Notes: generated by a model not told the origin, from the letters alone. Shown: positions 11,381 through 42,569, counted from the stretch's first letter. The stretch is DNA of 64,000 bases from Pithys albifrons albifrons (GCF_047495875.1 NC_092463.1:9248622-9312621); one strand, 5' to 3'. Made by a program: numbers and translations.

Positions 11381-13060
11381 TAATTGAGTTGTGAAAACCT
11401 TAAAGAATGGAGATTAAAAAACATGGTAAAGTGTATAGAAAATCTGTTGGTCTCAATGGATCACTCCTGGAAATTGTGTGCTATTGGGGGTTTCATATAG
11501 ATTATAAAATTGAGTTCAGGGTTTCAAAGGCTTACAGGACCAAACTTTGTAGACCTGTTACGCTTTTTGCATGTGCTGCTTCTGCTTCTCCTCTTTCTCC
11601 ATCTATTCTGACTGACGGATTTGGCTATTAATTGTCCCCAATTCATGATTAAACTCATAGCAGGTTATGCTGTAGGAAGCTGCATAAGTACTAAACAAAC
11701 ACATCAAGCTCTGCATGCCCAGAGCAGGGCAAATCAACCATAACTGTAATGTAGGTATCATCAGTGTGAACTGCTGATGCTAGAAAAAAACCCTACTTTG
11801 ACAGGCTGATCGTGTATCTAAACTGACTTGAGAGGAGTTGACTGCCACAGATTCTTGTCTTCTGACTTTGAGTAATGCAAACTGAGCCTGCTTAAAGTCT
11901 CCATTAAGGAAGCGCAGGGATCCTGCTAATTCCTACTGACACCTGGCTCTGTGTGAATTATCACACAGAGTTCTTGCAAAAGCTGTTTATGCTACAGTGA
12001 AGAGAGCATTAGAGGGTCCCTAATGTGAATTAAGTGCTAGTACAGCATGGAGGAAGGGGTGAGTTACTCATGGTGCTGAATATGTTGATTAACTTGCAGT
12101 GAACAAATTCTCCACTAGTATTTAAGGTCTGGTACCTGCTCTGAACTAAGGAGTTGGAAGCCTTTTGCTGTACTCATTTCCATGGCAAATCCTCCAAATC
12201 GTCTGGTTATTTTGCAAGATTGTCATTGTGCAGTAATTGTGAACACTCAGAGAGGTCCTATCGCTATCCCTGCTCCATTTTTAACCCTCTGCAGTCATAC
12301 TTCTAAACATGGGAAAGCTGTTCATATCCTACCCATAGTTTGATTATGAGGTGACCAAACAAAATGTAGTTTGTGATGGAGTTGTTTCATGAGGGTATTT
12401 GCTTTCAGATACATTATTTGAATATAACCCCATGAGTAACAGGTTCACCCATATTTCATGGCCATGACTATTACACCTGTTTGCAATTGCTGCTTTTGCT
12501 TTCAAGATACTTTTGTATTCTTTTAACAGAGCCTTGTTGGTGTCTTGATGTACCACTTTCTCACTTGTGACTTTTGTACTGTATTGGAACAAACATCCTT
12601 CCCTTATAAAGCAGAGAGGTGGATTGGGCTGTTTGAAAAGCCATTCTCTCCTTTTTCTTCATTGCAAAGCTGAATATACAGGAAATGAAACAGAGATGAA
12701 ACTTTCCTTCACAAGCTAGGATTTGTACAGTGCTAATGTTTAGCATTGGTAAGTTTGAATGTTGTACTGGGTTGACCACTGTGTACCAGAATTATAGAGA
12801 CAGAGATCCAGGCTTTATGTTTACACAGAATGAAAACTGGTTAACATTGATTAATTTCAATTTATCTTCTTTCTAACTGGAACAGAGTGTGTTTCTCAGC
12901 CCCCTCTGCTCTATGGAATGTATGAGAGAACAAAGCACACTCAACCCAAAAGATACTGGCATAGCTTTGAGATTTCAGCCCTGTTCTAAGTACAGTACAA
13001 TGCTTTGGTGGTGCTCATGAACTAGATATAGCTCCCATTTGTACATTTCTGTTTCTTTCA

Positions 13061-13200
13061 CAGACTCATTAAGATTGGAGAAGACCTCCAAGATCAGTGA
13101 TTCCACACTTTGACTGAACAACACTGTGCCAACTAAACCATAGCACTGAGTGTCACATTGTGTCCTTTCTTAACACTTCCAGCGATAGTGAGGTCATGTA
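13061..13200 (-). mobile_element. CR1 LINE 3' fragment
   Basis: On the plus strand, CACAGACTCATTAAGATTGG, then AGAAGACCTCCAAGATCA and CCAACTAAACCATAGCACTG, read as the reverse complement of a CR1 3' region. It is heavily diverged. Confidence 0.6.
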
Positions 13201-13269
13201 GAGAGAAAATTAGCATGGTGAAAGCTCAGCTAGAACTCAGACTGCTGCTATAGTAGTCACATAAAAAGT

Positions 13270-13580
13270 GTTTTTGTAAATACATCAACAACAAGAGAGG
13301 GCCAAGGAAAATCTCCATCCTTTATAGGATGTGGTGGGGAATATTGCCACCATGGATAACGAAAGGCTGAAGTACTCTATGCCTTCTTTGCCTTAGTCCT
13401 TAACAGTAAGACTGGTTATCTTCAGGGCAATCAGGTAGACGGGGATGAAGAGTAGAATAGACCCCCTGCAATCCAGGAGTAAGTAGTGAGTTACCTGCTG
13501 TGCCACTTAGATACTCACAAATCTATGGGCCTGGATGGGATCCACCTGAGAGTACTGAATGAGCTGGCAGAAGAGCAAAA
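13270..13580 (+). mobile_element. CR1 LINE ORF2 fragment (reverse transcriptase region remnant)
   Basis: TACTCTATGCCTTCTTTGCC, CTTAGTCCTTAACAGTAAGA and TGCCACTTAGATACTCACAA resemble CR1 ORF2. The last part translates as HLDTHKSMGLDGIHLRVLNE, the conserved CR1 RT-upstream motif. Other parts are interrupted by stops, so it is dead. Confidence 0.75.
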
Positions 13581-16500
13581 CAATTATTACTAAGTATATA
13601 GAAGAAATATATGCTTGGGTGCTTTATATCCTGTGTGGAAAATATAAGACTTAGATGCACAGATTCTTGTGAATCATAGGTCTTCCCCATCCCCACCAGA
13701 GAAAGAAAACTCATCAAGTACTTATTTTATTCTAAACTTTGAAATATTTTCAGTATTGAAATAAAAAAACCCAACTAACCAGCCAAAAGTTCCCAAAAAC
13801 TAAACCTGAAAATTCATCTCATTAAACATATCTGATTTTTTATATGAAATACTTGGAAAAGACTTCTGCTTTCACTTTATCCTGTAGCCAATGCTTAATT
13901 AAGGAATATGCATTTATTTGGCAGCAAGAAACTTGTGGTGCTCACAGCTTGGTTTACTTAATGAACTTCATGTGCAGTTGCTGTAATATACCACAAGAGT
14001 TCTTTTTTTAGGTCCAAACTCACTGTTGGATTAAATGAACACAATCCTGTTGTAGAAGCTGTAAGTGATATTCCTTTTACCAGCGATGAATTTGGTCTTG
14101 CAACCACTGCAAAACCTTCAGGTTTATAAGCTTTGTTTCAACCTCACAAATGGAGAAAAACTACACATCCCAGTTGAGCATCAGTCATTCACCTGCTCAG
14201 ATTCCATTCCCCTGTTCTTCTTAAATAATCACTGTAATGAAAGCAGAGCTGCTCTGGAGTAATGAATTATAAATGCCATGCTTGAGTCTGCTCATTGGGA
14301 TGTGATTGAATAGATAATTTAATATAGTTTTCACAGATGACTATTGAACAAAGCTCCTCCAGCGGCTCAAAATTACCCATTTCTCTGTAAACTCTTGAAG
14401 GCAGTGGGAAGATAATGCTAAATATGCTGTCTTTGAAGGGCTAGGTAAGAACACAGAGCAATAAAAACCTCTGGCTGGGGAAATGAGCTGCTCTTTCTGT
14501 GTGGGAATGGGGGAAGCTGAAAGATCCAGGTGGAGACATGGACACTTGCTGCAGCATCTGAAGCAAGCAGCTTGTGGGTCATCAGCAGCCAAGGTTCCCC
14601 AGGTAACACAGAAAACCTGTGTTGTTACACAGATTAAAAACCTGTTTGTTACACAAAAAACTGTGTAACAGTCCTGCATCTCCAAATGATGTTCCTATTG
14701 ATAAAACATTGGGGTGGTGAGGAGGAGACTGGCTGTGTCTGAGCTGCAGGCTCTTGCTGGAAACATGGAGGTTGCAGTCTTCTGGGAAAATGCATTTCAC
14801 ACTCAGATTTTTGTAGCCTGGGGTCTAATATGAGAGCAGAGAAGCTAGATCGAAGAGCAAACGAATGAGCTTGGGTGATGTGCTCTGAGACTGGAAAAGA
14901 GGGGAAAAAAGGGGAAATGTGTAAATGTGATGGAGACAGCTCTGCAAGTCAAACCTGGGGTGGGTGATGTGGTTCTGCAGGGAATGGTGGGGGTATGCCT
15001 GATTCTGTCAGTGGGAATGAATTTTCTGCTACAATGGGGCTGTGCTGCACTTCAGGGTCTCCTGCACTGAATGTGTCCATGTGTCTGCTCTCAACTCATC
15101 TCTGTTTTTGTTGGCGAATTCTTAATATGGTCATAGCGATGCTTTAGTTAATGCAAATCAGGGATTTAATTCTTAGTTTCATTTCTAAGTTTCCAGTGTT
15201 ACAAGGACATTACAAGTCCTACTAAGCAAAGCAAAATAAGCTTTAGCCTTGAATGTTAGTCCAGCCACAGTGAGTTGCCATATAAAAGAATAGTTCTGAA
15301 ATGTACCGAGCTCTTCCACTTGATTCATGTTTCAGCACAGTATCACACCATAGATTTAACAAACATAGATCATTTAAAACAGACAGCTATGTACAAAACT
15401 ATGATACAGTGTTATTACAAAACTTGAGAAATAAAGCTCTGTATTTTGAAAACACAATACTGCACAGTCCCAGTTTTAAAGCCAAAGTAACATGATTCAA
15501 AACATTCTGCAGCTTGGACACAGACTCTTGAGTGCAAGCAGCTGACAACAGAAGTCAAACCCAAAAATTTACCAAAGGATAAGCTGAAAATTTGTCTGGC
15601 AGAGCACTCTGGGAAACCTCTTCTTGTTGCTTTAATAAGAGAAAGTAAGGCCCTGGTTCTCCAAAAGTTGATGGGCACATCAGTGTGTGTGACAAGACTA
15701 CTTAAGACGACTGACATGCTTCAACTTAATTGCACGTAAGCATTATGAAGGAACCAGACACTGTTTATATAGCCATATGCTTACTAAAATGTATCTTTTT
15801 TTCTTTTCCTTTTCCCCCTCTCTGTAACTGAATTCCCTTGCTTTAAATGATTGAGAGTAAAAATACATTTGTCTGATCTGTGTCTTGGACCTGATCCAAT
15901 ATAAATCGTCAGTGGACGATGAGAAGAGGGAGTTAACACACCTGTGATGGTACAGCCACTGCTTAATTTATACCCTTAATTTCATTGAGGCACTGCTATT
16001 TTTAACCTTTCTCTGAGGGCTAAACACTGCAGTCCATTCTTAGGCCACACTCAGCCATCACTTCAAGAGGAGTTTGGCTTTAAGAGCAGGTTGAAAGACT
16101 TAGCTTCCAGGACAGATCTGATCTTTCATCACTGCTATGCACAGAACCATCCCCCATTTCCTGGGTGCCTGGTGTGAGGCACGGGCTGAGGGGTCCAAAG
16201 GGTGTGGGGAGACTCTTTTGGTCCTGAGGAGGAGAAAGAAAGACTGCAGGAGAAGAAGCAACGCATCTGGGTAGGGTAGAAGGTGTCCATGGTGGCATTT
16301 CATTGATGCAGAATCTGGCTTCTGACAAGCTGGCAGCATTCCAGGGACATGTGAGCCATTCACTGGGTGTCTCTTATACCTTCTGCCTTTGCATGACACC
16401 TGCAGGAGGAGGGGGAAATATAAATTATTTGCACTCATGAACAAAAGTGGTGTGTTTTTGCATGCATGTGTATCTAATGGTTGGGATGTTAATAGGGAAA

Positions 16501-19500
16501 CCAGTTTCATCTGTTCTTCAGATAACCTAAAAACAGGCAGGATTTTATGTTTTTAATAAAAATCTTATATTTCCAGGACCAATCCTGATGTTCAAGAGTT
16601 TGGGCAACTTTGCTTTTAAGTTGGGTGCTAGTTCAGTCCAACAACATATATCCTTTTAGATATTAAATGGCTGAACTTACTAAATCTGCAGGATTTAGCA
16701 GGACTGTCAGAGGGCTGGGGCAGCACTCTGCCACTTTTAAGAGCCTGTCTTACTCCATAACCAAAGCCAGCACCATTTCTAGTGGCAGACATGAAGGCAA
16801 AAGCCAAACAGGAAAATGAGCATTAGCTTGACGACATTCTCATGGTCCATTTAAAAACTGACCACAGAAAATACTGGGTCTGCAGACTGGGACGGAAGCA
16901 TTTGTTCTTCTAGAATTAAAGGAAAATCTTGGCTCTCAAACCCTTCTGTCTATTTGCAGTGGAAGGTTAATGTACCACTGTACCATGAACATGTCATACC
17001 TGCCCTTCTGCCCTTTCCCTCCTTCCTCACCAGGCTGAGGTTTCTGAGCACTGGCCTATGCTCCCAGTTTGGTTTTTCTTTTATTTTCTAGGGAATAAAT
17101 CAAGTAGATCTGTGAATAGGGAAATTGCCAAAGCCCAGTTGCTTATGGACTTATGCTTTCAAAGCTTCTCTTTCTCCTAACTTCCAAGTGATATACAGAT
17201 GGGAGAAGAGGAACAGGGAAGTTGCACAAACAGACATGAACATTTGTCTGTAGGAATTCTCGAGGGTCTAAAGCAAGGAAACTCAAAGTGCAGCTCTCCT
17301 GAGTCCCTCCTCTGACTGTCACCTTTGTTAAATGGTCCTTCTTCAAGCCCTTTCTGGATTTTGTTGGAAATGAGTTCATATGTTACCAGGGTGCACACAA
17401 ACACAGTGTGCCCACTTGTACCTTGATTCCATAGGAAAACCAGCTAAATAATTTCTTTCAGGAATATGAAGATAAGGTGGGATACTAATCTTTGGGTGTA
17501 AAAGCTGACATTTAAAGAACATTAATGTTACTACAGAAATTTCTGCATAGTAAGACATAGTCAAGGTAAGGCAAGAACTCAATGGCTGACTACTGTCTTA
17601 TACAGCTCTGAAATATTATCACACAGCTACAGGCTGTTCCTGCCCTTACTCTGCTGCTGTTAGGGAAACTCTAAAAACTTATAAGTGGTTTGAGTCTTGA
17701 TCCCTGCAGCTGGATGTGCACAGGAAGGAAGATTCCTGCAGCTTCACCGAGGCACATCAACTCCACATCCAACAATTCACCAGAGAGAGAAATACCCTTT
17801 ACCAAAAAAGAACTAGTGGTGACCTGAACAGACCATGTGTGTTTGGGCCAAAACATAAAATAACATTAAAAAAACAGGTGGAACATCCTAGGAAAAAATA
17901 TTGAACGGGAGTACTCTAGGCTTGCTGAGTCTGTCATGTCAAGAAGGACGGACTTGAGCTGCATTTGGGAGAGGAAGCACTGTGGTGGGAGACTAAGAGA
18001 AGCAAACAGGGTTTCGTTTCTGTTGACCTCGCCATGTGACATAAATATAGAAGAAGAGAAAAAGGAGAATTGCAGATTTCAAGGTGCAGCTTATCTCTGC
18101 CCTCCTGGTACTGAAGCCCATGTAGGTTCTTCTGGTGCAAAGCCAGGTGCTGCATTCCAAGGAAGCATTGAAACTCCTGCCTGACCTGGGCACTTCATAA
18201 AGGCACTGTTTGTCCATGCATTCCTCTGTGTTGTGTTCCTGTGTCTTCTTAAGGACAAAGCAAAGGCATCTGTGCTTGGTATTTTTTTTTTTTAGTATGA
18301 CTTTTTTAAGCCTGCATGCTGAAGTCCCAGAGTTTAAAAAAATAGATAATTTGTGTTAAGATTAGCTCAGAGTTCCTGCTGCCCTCCCAGTGCAGCACAG
18401 CCACTGATCCTGATGTACTTCTCATCTGTGCTTCATTGCTACCACTTTCTGCTCCTGCGGTAAATCTTCCTCAGGATTTTTAAACCAACAGAACTACTTT
18501 CACTTACTGTAATCCTGTGGTACTGCATGGAAACAGCCAAGAGGAGGGCAAGACTAGTCAGGACTATAACTACCCAATGTATATTCCATTTTCTCTTGCT
18601 AGCAATGATGCTCCAGGTGCAGGAACAAAAGCAGTCCTGCGAGGACATTCTGCATCAATTTCTCTGTTCTGCCATCCCAGGGGCTGGGGCCGACAGGCTG
18701 TGCAAGAGCAGGGCTCCTAGCTGGGCTCCCAGCCCCAGGGAACTGGGGATGCTGGAGAATAAATACATTCCTTTCAGGAAATGAGACAAAGAGCAATTTG
18801 ATAATATTGATTTAGTTCATAAGAGATGCTCATCAGCATGGAAAGGGCAATGCATAACTATGCAATTTCAGTACAGTGGGTGTTTCGGTTGTTTCTTTTT
18901 ATTGCTTTTCTTTCCACTTGCTGTAAAAACAAGGCAAAGTTCTGCAAATGAGAGTCTCATCCTGAAACTCCTTTTTAGGGGCAACTATATGTTGCCAGCA
19001 TCAGTGAAGGATGCAGGGAACTTGTGTGCAGCTCTGGGGTCAAATTTAGTTTTGAATGGGAGCTGGTATCTTGCCCCAGCAAGTACCTGTCCCCGAGTCC
19101 CATGTTTTATTTCATTTTCCAGATCCTCACATTTAAGTGGTGCTATAGAAAGTGGTTACCCACAAGAAAACCAAACATTCTTTGCCAGAGGTAGGTACTG
19201 AAATTGCATTCTTACAGTTTTTGAGAAAATAATGGGATCAAAGCAAGGACTTCATTCATCATGTGAAGTTTGATTGTTTGGTTAGAATAATGACTTTTAA
19301 TTATCTGCAGGGAAAGGCAGTTTGGCTGCTGCTGACACAGAGTATGAACATGTGGGCTGCAATCTTGTGTCAAAGGGCACTGACTCCACTCAACACAAGA
19401 TCAACACCCTGGAAAGTAAAAATCAGAGAAACAAATTTTTTTTACATATATTTGTGATTAGACACAAAGACAAAAAGCTGATATGCTGAATACTGATTAG

Positions 19501-19734
19501 GTTTGTGAAGTCCCAGTGCTGTGGTTAGTTCACATAAAAACACCTTTGTGAGTTTACATACCTCATTGTGTCACACAACCTTTTTTTGTTTTATTATCTC
19601 CAGTATCACTCTCAACCTCTGCTTTTAAACAAAAGAGAGACACTAAATATATCTGATCATGGCAAGGCAAAGGTAACAACAGGGAACTTTTTATGATGAA
19701 AACACTGTTTAGTAGCAGCCAGGTTCCCAAGAAC

Positions 19735-19850
19735 ATGGAATCATTGAATGGTTTGTATTGGAAGGGACTTTAATCTATTTCCAACCTCTCTCCCGATGCC
19801 ATCCCTGGATGCCCAGGGAACCCTGTGGCTTTTGTGGGATGGGGTCAGTT
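19735..19850 (-). mobile_element. CR1 LINE 3' fragment
   Basis: GGAATCATTGAATGGTTTGT, then ATTGGAAGGGACTTTAATC and TTCCAACCTCTC, is the reverse complement of a CR1 3' end. Confidence 0.7.
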
Positions 19851-20973
19851 CTTAAGCCAGAAGAAGTACTAATTTCAGGTTCCAGGGAAACATTGCCAGG
19901 GCTGGGAGCATGGGATGCTCCCATTGCTACAGCTCCTCCTGCTGCCTGCTGAGAAGCAAGTTTGGGAACCACTGTTCTAGGAAACCACTTCTGTTTTGTG
20001 TCTTGTTTTTAACTAGGGGAAAGTGGCATGTTTAGAAACATGAATAACTACAGCCTTGGGGCATGCTTCATTAACGGGGTAAATCCCTCTGTGGTAGCTG
20101 CTCAACCCATGCTGTCTTTCTCAGCAATGGGTGTTCAAACCCTCCTTTCATTTCTCTTCCACCTTCCCTGGAAGGAAAAAAATTAAACATTGATAAAAAG
20201 AGACTTTTCCACTTTACTGCCCATTTGTTTGACCCCAGGATCTTGCAGAAAACAGGATTTGGACAGCATACTGTATCTTTCTAAAGTCTGACAGACCCAC
20301 ATGTCTTCCTTATGAAGCATCTGTGATTTGGGATTAGGTACCCACCCAAAGGTGGCTCAGTAGAGTCTAAACGACTGGGACACTCTTCCCAGGTTTGGGA
20401 ATGGGCTTTGGACTTTGCCTCGAGGCGGAGATCTGTGTGGCTCCAGCAGCTGAGCCCTCTCCTGGCACCAGCAGGGCAGCCCAGCTTGGCAGGTCAAACA
20501 GGCTGTCAGGCAAAGTGCTCTTGCAACGAGGCTTAGGAGGGGAAAATCAAACAATCCCACGACAGCATTGATGTTGCTGCCTTTATGTGTTTATAAGTAG
20601 TTCAGAGAGGGAGATCGCTGATTAAGTACCGAGTATTAACTGCTCTTAATCACTGCTCTGGAGCCTAATGGAGCTCTTGTTTGTACATAACCATGCCTTG
20701 TAGCTGTCTTTAACATACTTGACAGATGTGCTTATTGCCATCTTTACTGCATATGTGAAATGGGCTTTTTAATTATTGATTCATCATTACCCATTTATAA
20801 ACTACTTAAAAATGTCACGAGAATGAAACATGTTTGTGTTTTTCAGGTTTAAAAAGTACCTCCATGAAGCAGGGTGGCTATAGGGGCAGGGGGCATTGGG
20901 CCTTGAAGTGGGGAGGAACATGTATATACAAATATATGAGGAAGCCTCTCATATTTAAGTCAGTCCCTAAGGG

Positions 20974-37698
<16,725 letters not shown>

Positions 37699-40600
37699 CG
37701 TGAACTGTTTGTTCTGAAAGAAAAAGGAAAGACAAAGTGAGAAGTTTGTCTGGACTGACCATGAAGTATCTGGTAGGCCTGTTTTTTCTCCAGTGATCAG
37801 GATGTAAAGCCCAACTACAGCAGGTTCCAGCCCTTCAGCATGTAGGGCACACTGGAAACAGTCCTCCACTGAAGAAACTCAATATAGCTACACCTTAAAG
37901 ACACACATTACATTCAGACTCTGAAACCTCTGTGGAGAGACTTTTAGCACATTCAGGCCAGCAAACACAGCTTTAAAAGTAGCCAATCTACACCAGTCAA
38001 TAGCCACTACCTATTTTCATGCAGTGAAAGGATAAGGCTGGAAGCAGTATTATCAGCTCTAAACTCCTAATGCCCATTAAACCACTTTAAAATCTCACTG
38101 CGTTGGAGAGGCTGGGCAGTTCCTAAGCATTTGCAATGGGATGGAGAAGTCATTTTGAGCATATCTTGCTCATAAGAACATACAATTACCCTGTTCTTTT
38201 TTGCTTTTGTTTCTTTTTGACTGATGTTGAGGTTAGTTTTATAGCACTCACTTAAATCCCTTCCTGTCTGCTGTAATAGCAAATATGTTTGCAAACGTAG
38301 TGTTTGTGCATGATAATGTGAGAGTCTGACAGCCTGTGAGCACAGGGACAGCAGTGGGAGGCTATGAAAACAGCAGAGCACCTTTCTGGAGATAGGGAAC
38401 AATGTCCCATCTCCCTGGAGGACATGGCCTGTTCAGCCAGGCTGTTATAGCAGCAGGGTCAGGAGCTGATTCAGCACAGAGAAACTGTAAAGCCAAGTGT
38501 AACTCTCGGTGCCAGATTTTATGGTTTTAGGCAGGATTACTATTTTTCAGACCCACAGCAATTAAGTTATACAATGGAAGTCCTTTTCAAAGCTGCATGT
38601 AATCATTTTAAAGCTGAATTGCTCCCAGAAATGACAGTTTGCCCCACGAGAAAGGGATAAACCTGCTGGACCCAAAGCCAGCCACTGACATGACCTCTCT
38701 TCCCTGTCATGCCACTGGGACCTCTGTTCCCCTGGGCTGCTGAGCCTGCACAGGGCTCAAAACAGCTTGGGGGCCAGTTGGCCCCCAAAACTCGGCACTT
38801 AAAGGAATGAAGGGATGACAGGAGAGTCTCATTTTCCCTTCCCAGCTCCAGCACAAGGGTTTCTAGCCCTGCAGTGAGTAGAAAAAAGGCTGGAAAAACC
38901 TAAACTGAGTAATTTCTGGAAGGTTTTATTTGCCAGAAAACCAAGATAAAGGATGGACCATTTACACTGGTTGGAAGTAATCCCATTTTAAAGCTTGCCT
39001 TTCAATTTTTCCTGGGGACTGCACTGTTGGGAAGGGTCTTGGCTGCTTCCCTGCAGCTGAGCCACATGGCTTTTGTTTAACCCAAAAATTCATTTTGGCA
39101 GTCATACCTTGGCAAATATACAGGCAAAGGGTTTGCTCACTGATTTGTGGTAGGCATGATATTATAGGCCTAAACATGCCTCTTGGAAAGTGTGGTGAGA
39201 TAGGATATCTGAACAATTTCCCTGAGAGAAGGCAATGGTGAGACTCTCTCGCAGGGGCACTGAGCTCACAGCATCAAAGTCTGCATTGAGAGGTCAGAGG
39301 GGTGGGGGAGTTAGCAGTATATGGTGACAGAAAATCCCTTTAGAGAACTCTGGAGAAACCCTCTTGCAGAATTTCCCTTTGCTTCAATGGGAAAGGAGCT
39401 GGCCAAGTGCCCAGTTGTTCCCTGTTCTGTTGGCTGAAAAAAATGATGGTCATGACTGAAAAACATGAAGTTGTGGATATACTATCCGAGAACACACTGT
39501 ACAGCTGAAAAGTGATAAAAAGGACGATAAAAGAACCCATCCAACCAAACCCCAAACAACAAACCCTCCTGTCAAAACACAGGCTTGAGTTTCTAGGATT
39601 TGTCATCACTGTCTGCAGCCCAGAGCTCTTACTCACTCTTGCTAAAATTCTTGCTGTGATTAGTCAACCCCACTCCCTCCCCCGCACCTAAGCCGGTATT
39701 TGGGTTAGGCTTGACACAAAGGAGAAGGAAGATCCTCCTGCCCTGGAGGGAAAGGAGAGAAGGGAAAGTGTCCTGCTCCAGGGTCACAGTGCAGTATCCT
39801 ACACCTCTCACTACAGTGAATTTACAGTCATGGGGCTGGAGAGGTGCTCCTACAGACCTGTAGTCAGATCCTGCTCCATGATGTGTATTAAGCCCAACCA
39901 TCCCTTTCCAGTGCCCAGGGTCAAGCCTGGACCTTCAGTGCAGGGCAGTGCTGAGGACCATCTGACCTGGGTGCTGGTCAATCTGAGGGGCTACAGAAGT
40001 GGCTGCAACTGCAGGCTCCCTCTCTCTCATCTGACTTCTTTTTTACACTCAGAAAATCACTTTTTTAATTTGAACATGACAAAACATTTTTTATCAAACT
40101 AGATAACAAAGTGGGCTTGCTTTTTCCTCCCAGATGTATAAATACGTCACCATATTGTATTTGTATTATATTATATTGTATCAGCTACAGCAAGTCAGAG
40201 AATTTTTAATAGCATTATTGACCTGAGACTTAGCTGATTCCTGAAAATTAAGGTTCACCAGTACAACAGGAGACAGGAAATACTGACAGAGCATCCTGTT
40301 TACCAGCGGATTTGTTGTGAATTATCCTTCCCTCCCACCTGTTCCACATAGATGTGAGGAGATGAGAAACAAAAACAGGCAGATACCTCTTCAAACAGTC
40401 TGGGCTTGTGTTTTCATGCACTAAACTGAACAAATTGGATTGATTAAATGTTCTTCCCTGCAGAGTGCACCCTTCTTGTAGGGAAGAAAAAGAGATCTCT
40501 GATGTATCTAACTGTAGAAAGGGAATAAAATAAATAGAAGCTGTACTATATAAATGGAAAGGAAATTAACATGGAGGAGAAGGCAGTAGGATTCTGCAGA

Positions 40601-42507
40601 TGGTGTGATAAATCTGTTTACAAACACAGATAGGAGTGATATATTATGAATGCAACATCTTTCCATATTTTTCCATGAAGCAAAGTGTTGCAATCATGTT
40701 TGGCTACATCCTTAAGGACTGGTGGTTTTACCTGTTATCTCTGATGACAGGAACTTATTAGCAGATAAATGATCTCAACAGAGTGAGATAGATAAGGATT
40801 AAAATGGTACACAACTATCTGGCTGGCTCACAGAGGCCATTTAGATTATGTTGGCTGAGGGAAGGACAGTCCCCTAATAAAAACAGACAAGAAGCTGGAC
40901 TTCAGTGGCTGAATATACCTCACCTCTTGCCAGCAGAAGGGCATGGGGAACTTTGCTTTTTGCTGCCCAGGCCATAGAGGAGGCTGCAATAGCGGGAGCA
41001 ATGTCCCTAGACAATGTCCAACTGCCACATCTACGTGTCTTAAATACAACATTCTCCTCATCTTCTTCTCACCCTCAGAGACTGGTTAGGCCTGACTGGG
41101 AATGACAACTAAAAAAGCATCAATGAAAAAAATACTCTTAATTTAGAAGATTCCTTTGGGAAACATAAAGGTGCCCTAGAGGTTTGCCCTCTTGTGCCTG
41201 GCTACAGCAACACTACAGTTCCTGGTGCTAACTTCTTGGATCATTGGGTTTGCAAAGTTATAATATTCCCTGTATTCATCCAATCCAGTTCATAAAATTT
41301 CCTCCTCCTTTCTTTCTGCATCAGGTGCTACCCAGATTGACTTTTCTGTGCCCCTCCGTCCTTCAAGTCAGCTCCTAGGGAGACGACATCTGTGGGAGAT
41401 AAATCAGGGCACGCCAATACTTTCTTCATCCTGTGAATCTGTGGAGAACAGAGCTGCACAGCACAGCTTTCAGTCTAAATTATGGCATGCCTCCAGGATG
41501 ACATGGATCACAGCAAGGACTGGGGAGGACACGTAAAAAGAGATTTCTCAGAGCAATTAACTATAACTGAATGAAAACAAAAGAGAGAAAAACTTTTTGG
41601 GAGCAAACATGCTGCCTATGCTAAAGAATGAGAGTGCACGAGGGGGAACAGTAGCTCCTTGCTGCCCTTTGAAATCCGGGAGCATCCCAATCCCACATTC
41701 TGCCCTTGCAGCCCTTCACAAGGATGCTGGGGCACACTGATGGCCCCTGAAAAAAGTTGCTCAACCTCTCCTCCCTTCCATGCCTGTTCCTAGCACTCAG
41801 AAGCCTGCTCTGCCTGGCTAACTGATATTGACAGGTTTTGCTTCTGGGTAGTTCCAGCTTTCACTCTGCTGCTGGGAATATGCTGAGCCTTTGTATCTTG
41901 CAACATATCAGACTACTCAGTCACTAAAAGAAAAAACATCCTGGCTTTGTGCTTTCCAAAAATCACTTCTAGAAGTGTGATGGAGTTTCTCCACCTCTCC
42001 TTTTGCTTTCATTTGTACTGTTGTGTTTTCCCGTGCAGCACCGGAACAGCCTGTGTACATACAGACTAACAAAACCACCTTCCCACGCACCGAGACTAGA
42101 GGGGGGAACCACAAATCTGTATTTTAGAAACCAACCTGACCCCTTGGTGTGGGCCTATTAGCATCTGCAGGAACCTGCAGTGCTCTCAGTCTCTCAGGGG
42201 AGATGAGGGTAAGAGTACAGTGGGAAATTCAGGCAAGCAAGGCAAAGGCATGGTTTGCCTAACAGTCATTGCCTCACCATGCAAACCTAATGCTGCTCTG
42301 TTCTTCTGCTGCCATGGCCAGTAGCCACAGTAACCTTCAGATTTACATATCCTATATATTTATCCTCACCTGTATCAGAGGCCACAATGTGTGATTTATG
42401 CTCAAAAAATGAAAAGGTCTTGGAATGAGTGCCTACTCTTGCTCTTCAATACTGAACAAGCTCATGGAGTCTCTGGCACACCATGCTTTGCTTTGACACA
42501 GCCCACA

Positions 42508-42569
42508 AGTGAGACATACAGGAGCTCTCACAACATAGAGTGAGACATACAGGAGCTCTCACAACATAG
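42508..42569. repeat. Perfect 31-bp tandem duplication
   Basis: Copies 42,508-42,538 and 42,539-42,569 are identical (AGTGAGACATACAGGAGCTC followed by TCACAACATAG). Perfect identity suggests a recent event or a variable repeat. It lies in INF2 intron 1. Confidence 0.9.

Larger units (their letters stand above)
6544..20973. other. Region between INF2 and its paralog: no gene supported
   Basis: The stretch is AT-rich and carries the MIR-like and CR1 fragments listed separately. I searched the minus strand for INF2 exon 2-7 equivalents (motifs such as [17 protein letters not shown], VSxSPVS) and for an INF2 CAAX exon, and recognised none. It should contain the INF2 3'UTR if exon 21 is not the end, and the 5' part of the paralog if that part exists. 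Confidence 0.5.

Noticed and set aside
11955..11968. Another Cys-Val-Ile-Ile string on the minus strand
   Set aside because: No stop codon follows, and no acceptor in the right phase precedes it.
12344..12592. Lysine-rich minus-strand frame of 82 codons
   Set aside because: Looked transposon-like at first, but no motif could be named and nothing nearby supports it.
17612..17626. Cys-Val-Ile-Ile coding string on the minus strand as a possible INF2 CAAX end
   Set aside because: It is followed by phenylalanine, not a stop, and is not preceded by the expected lysines.
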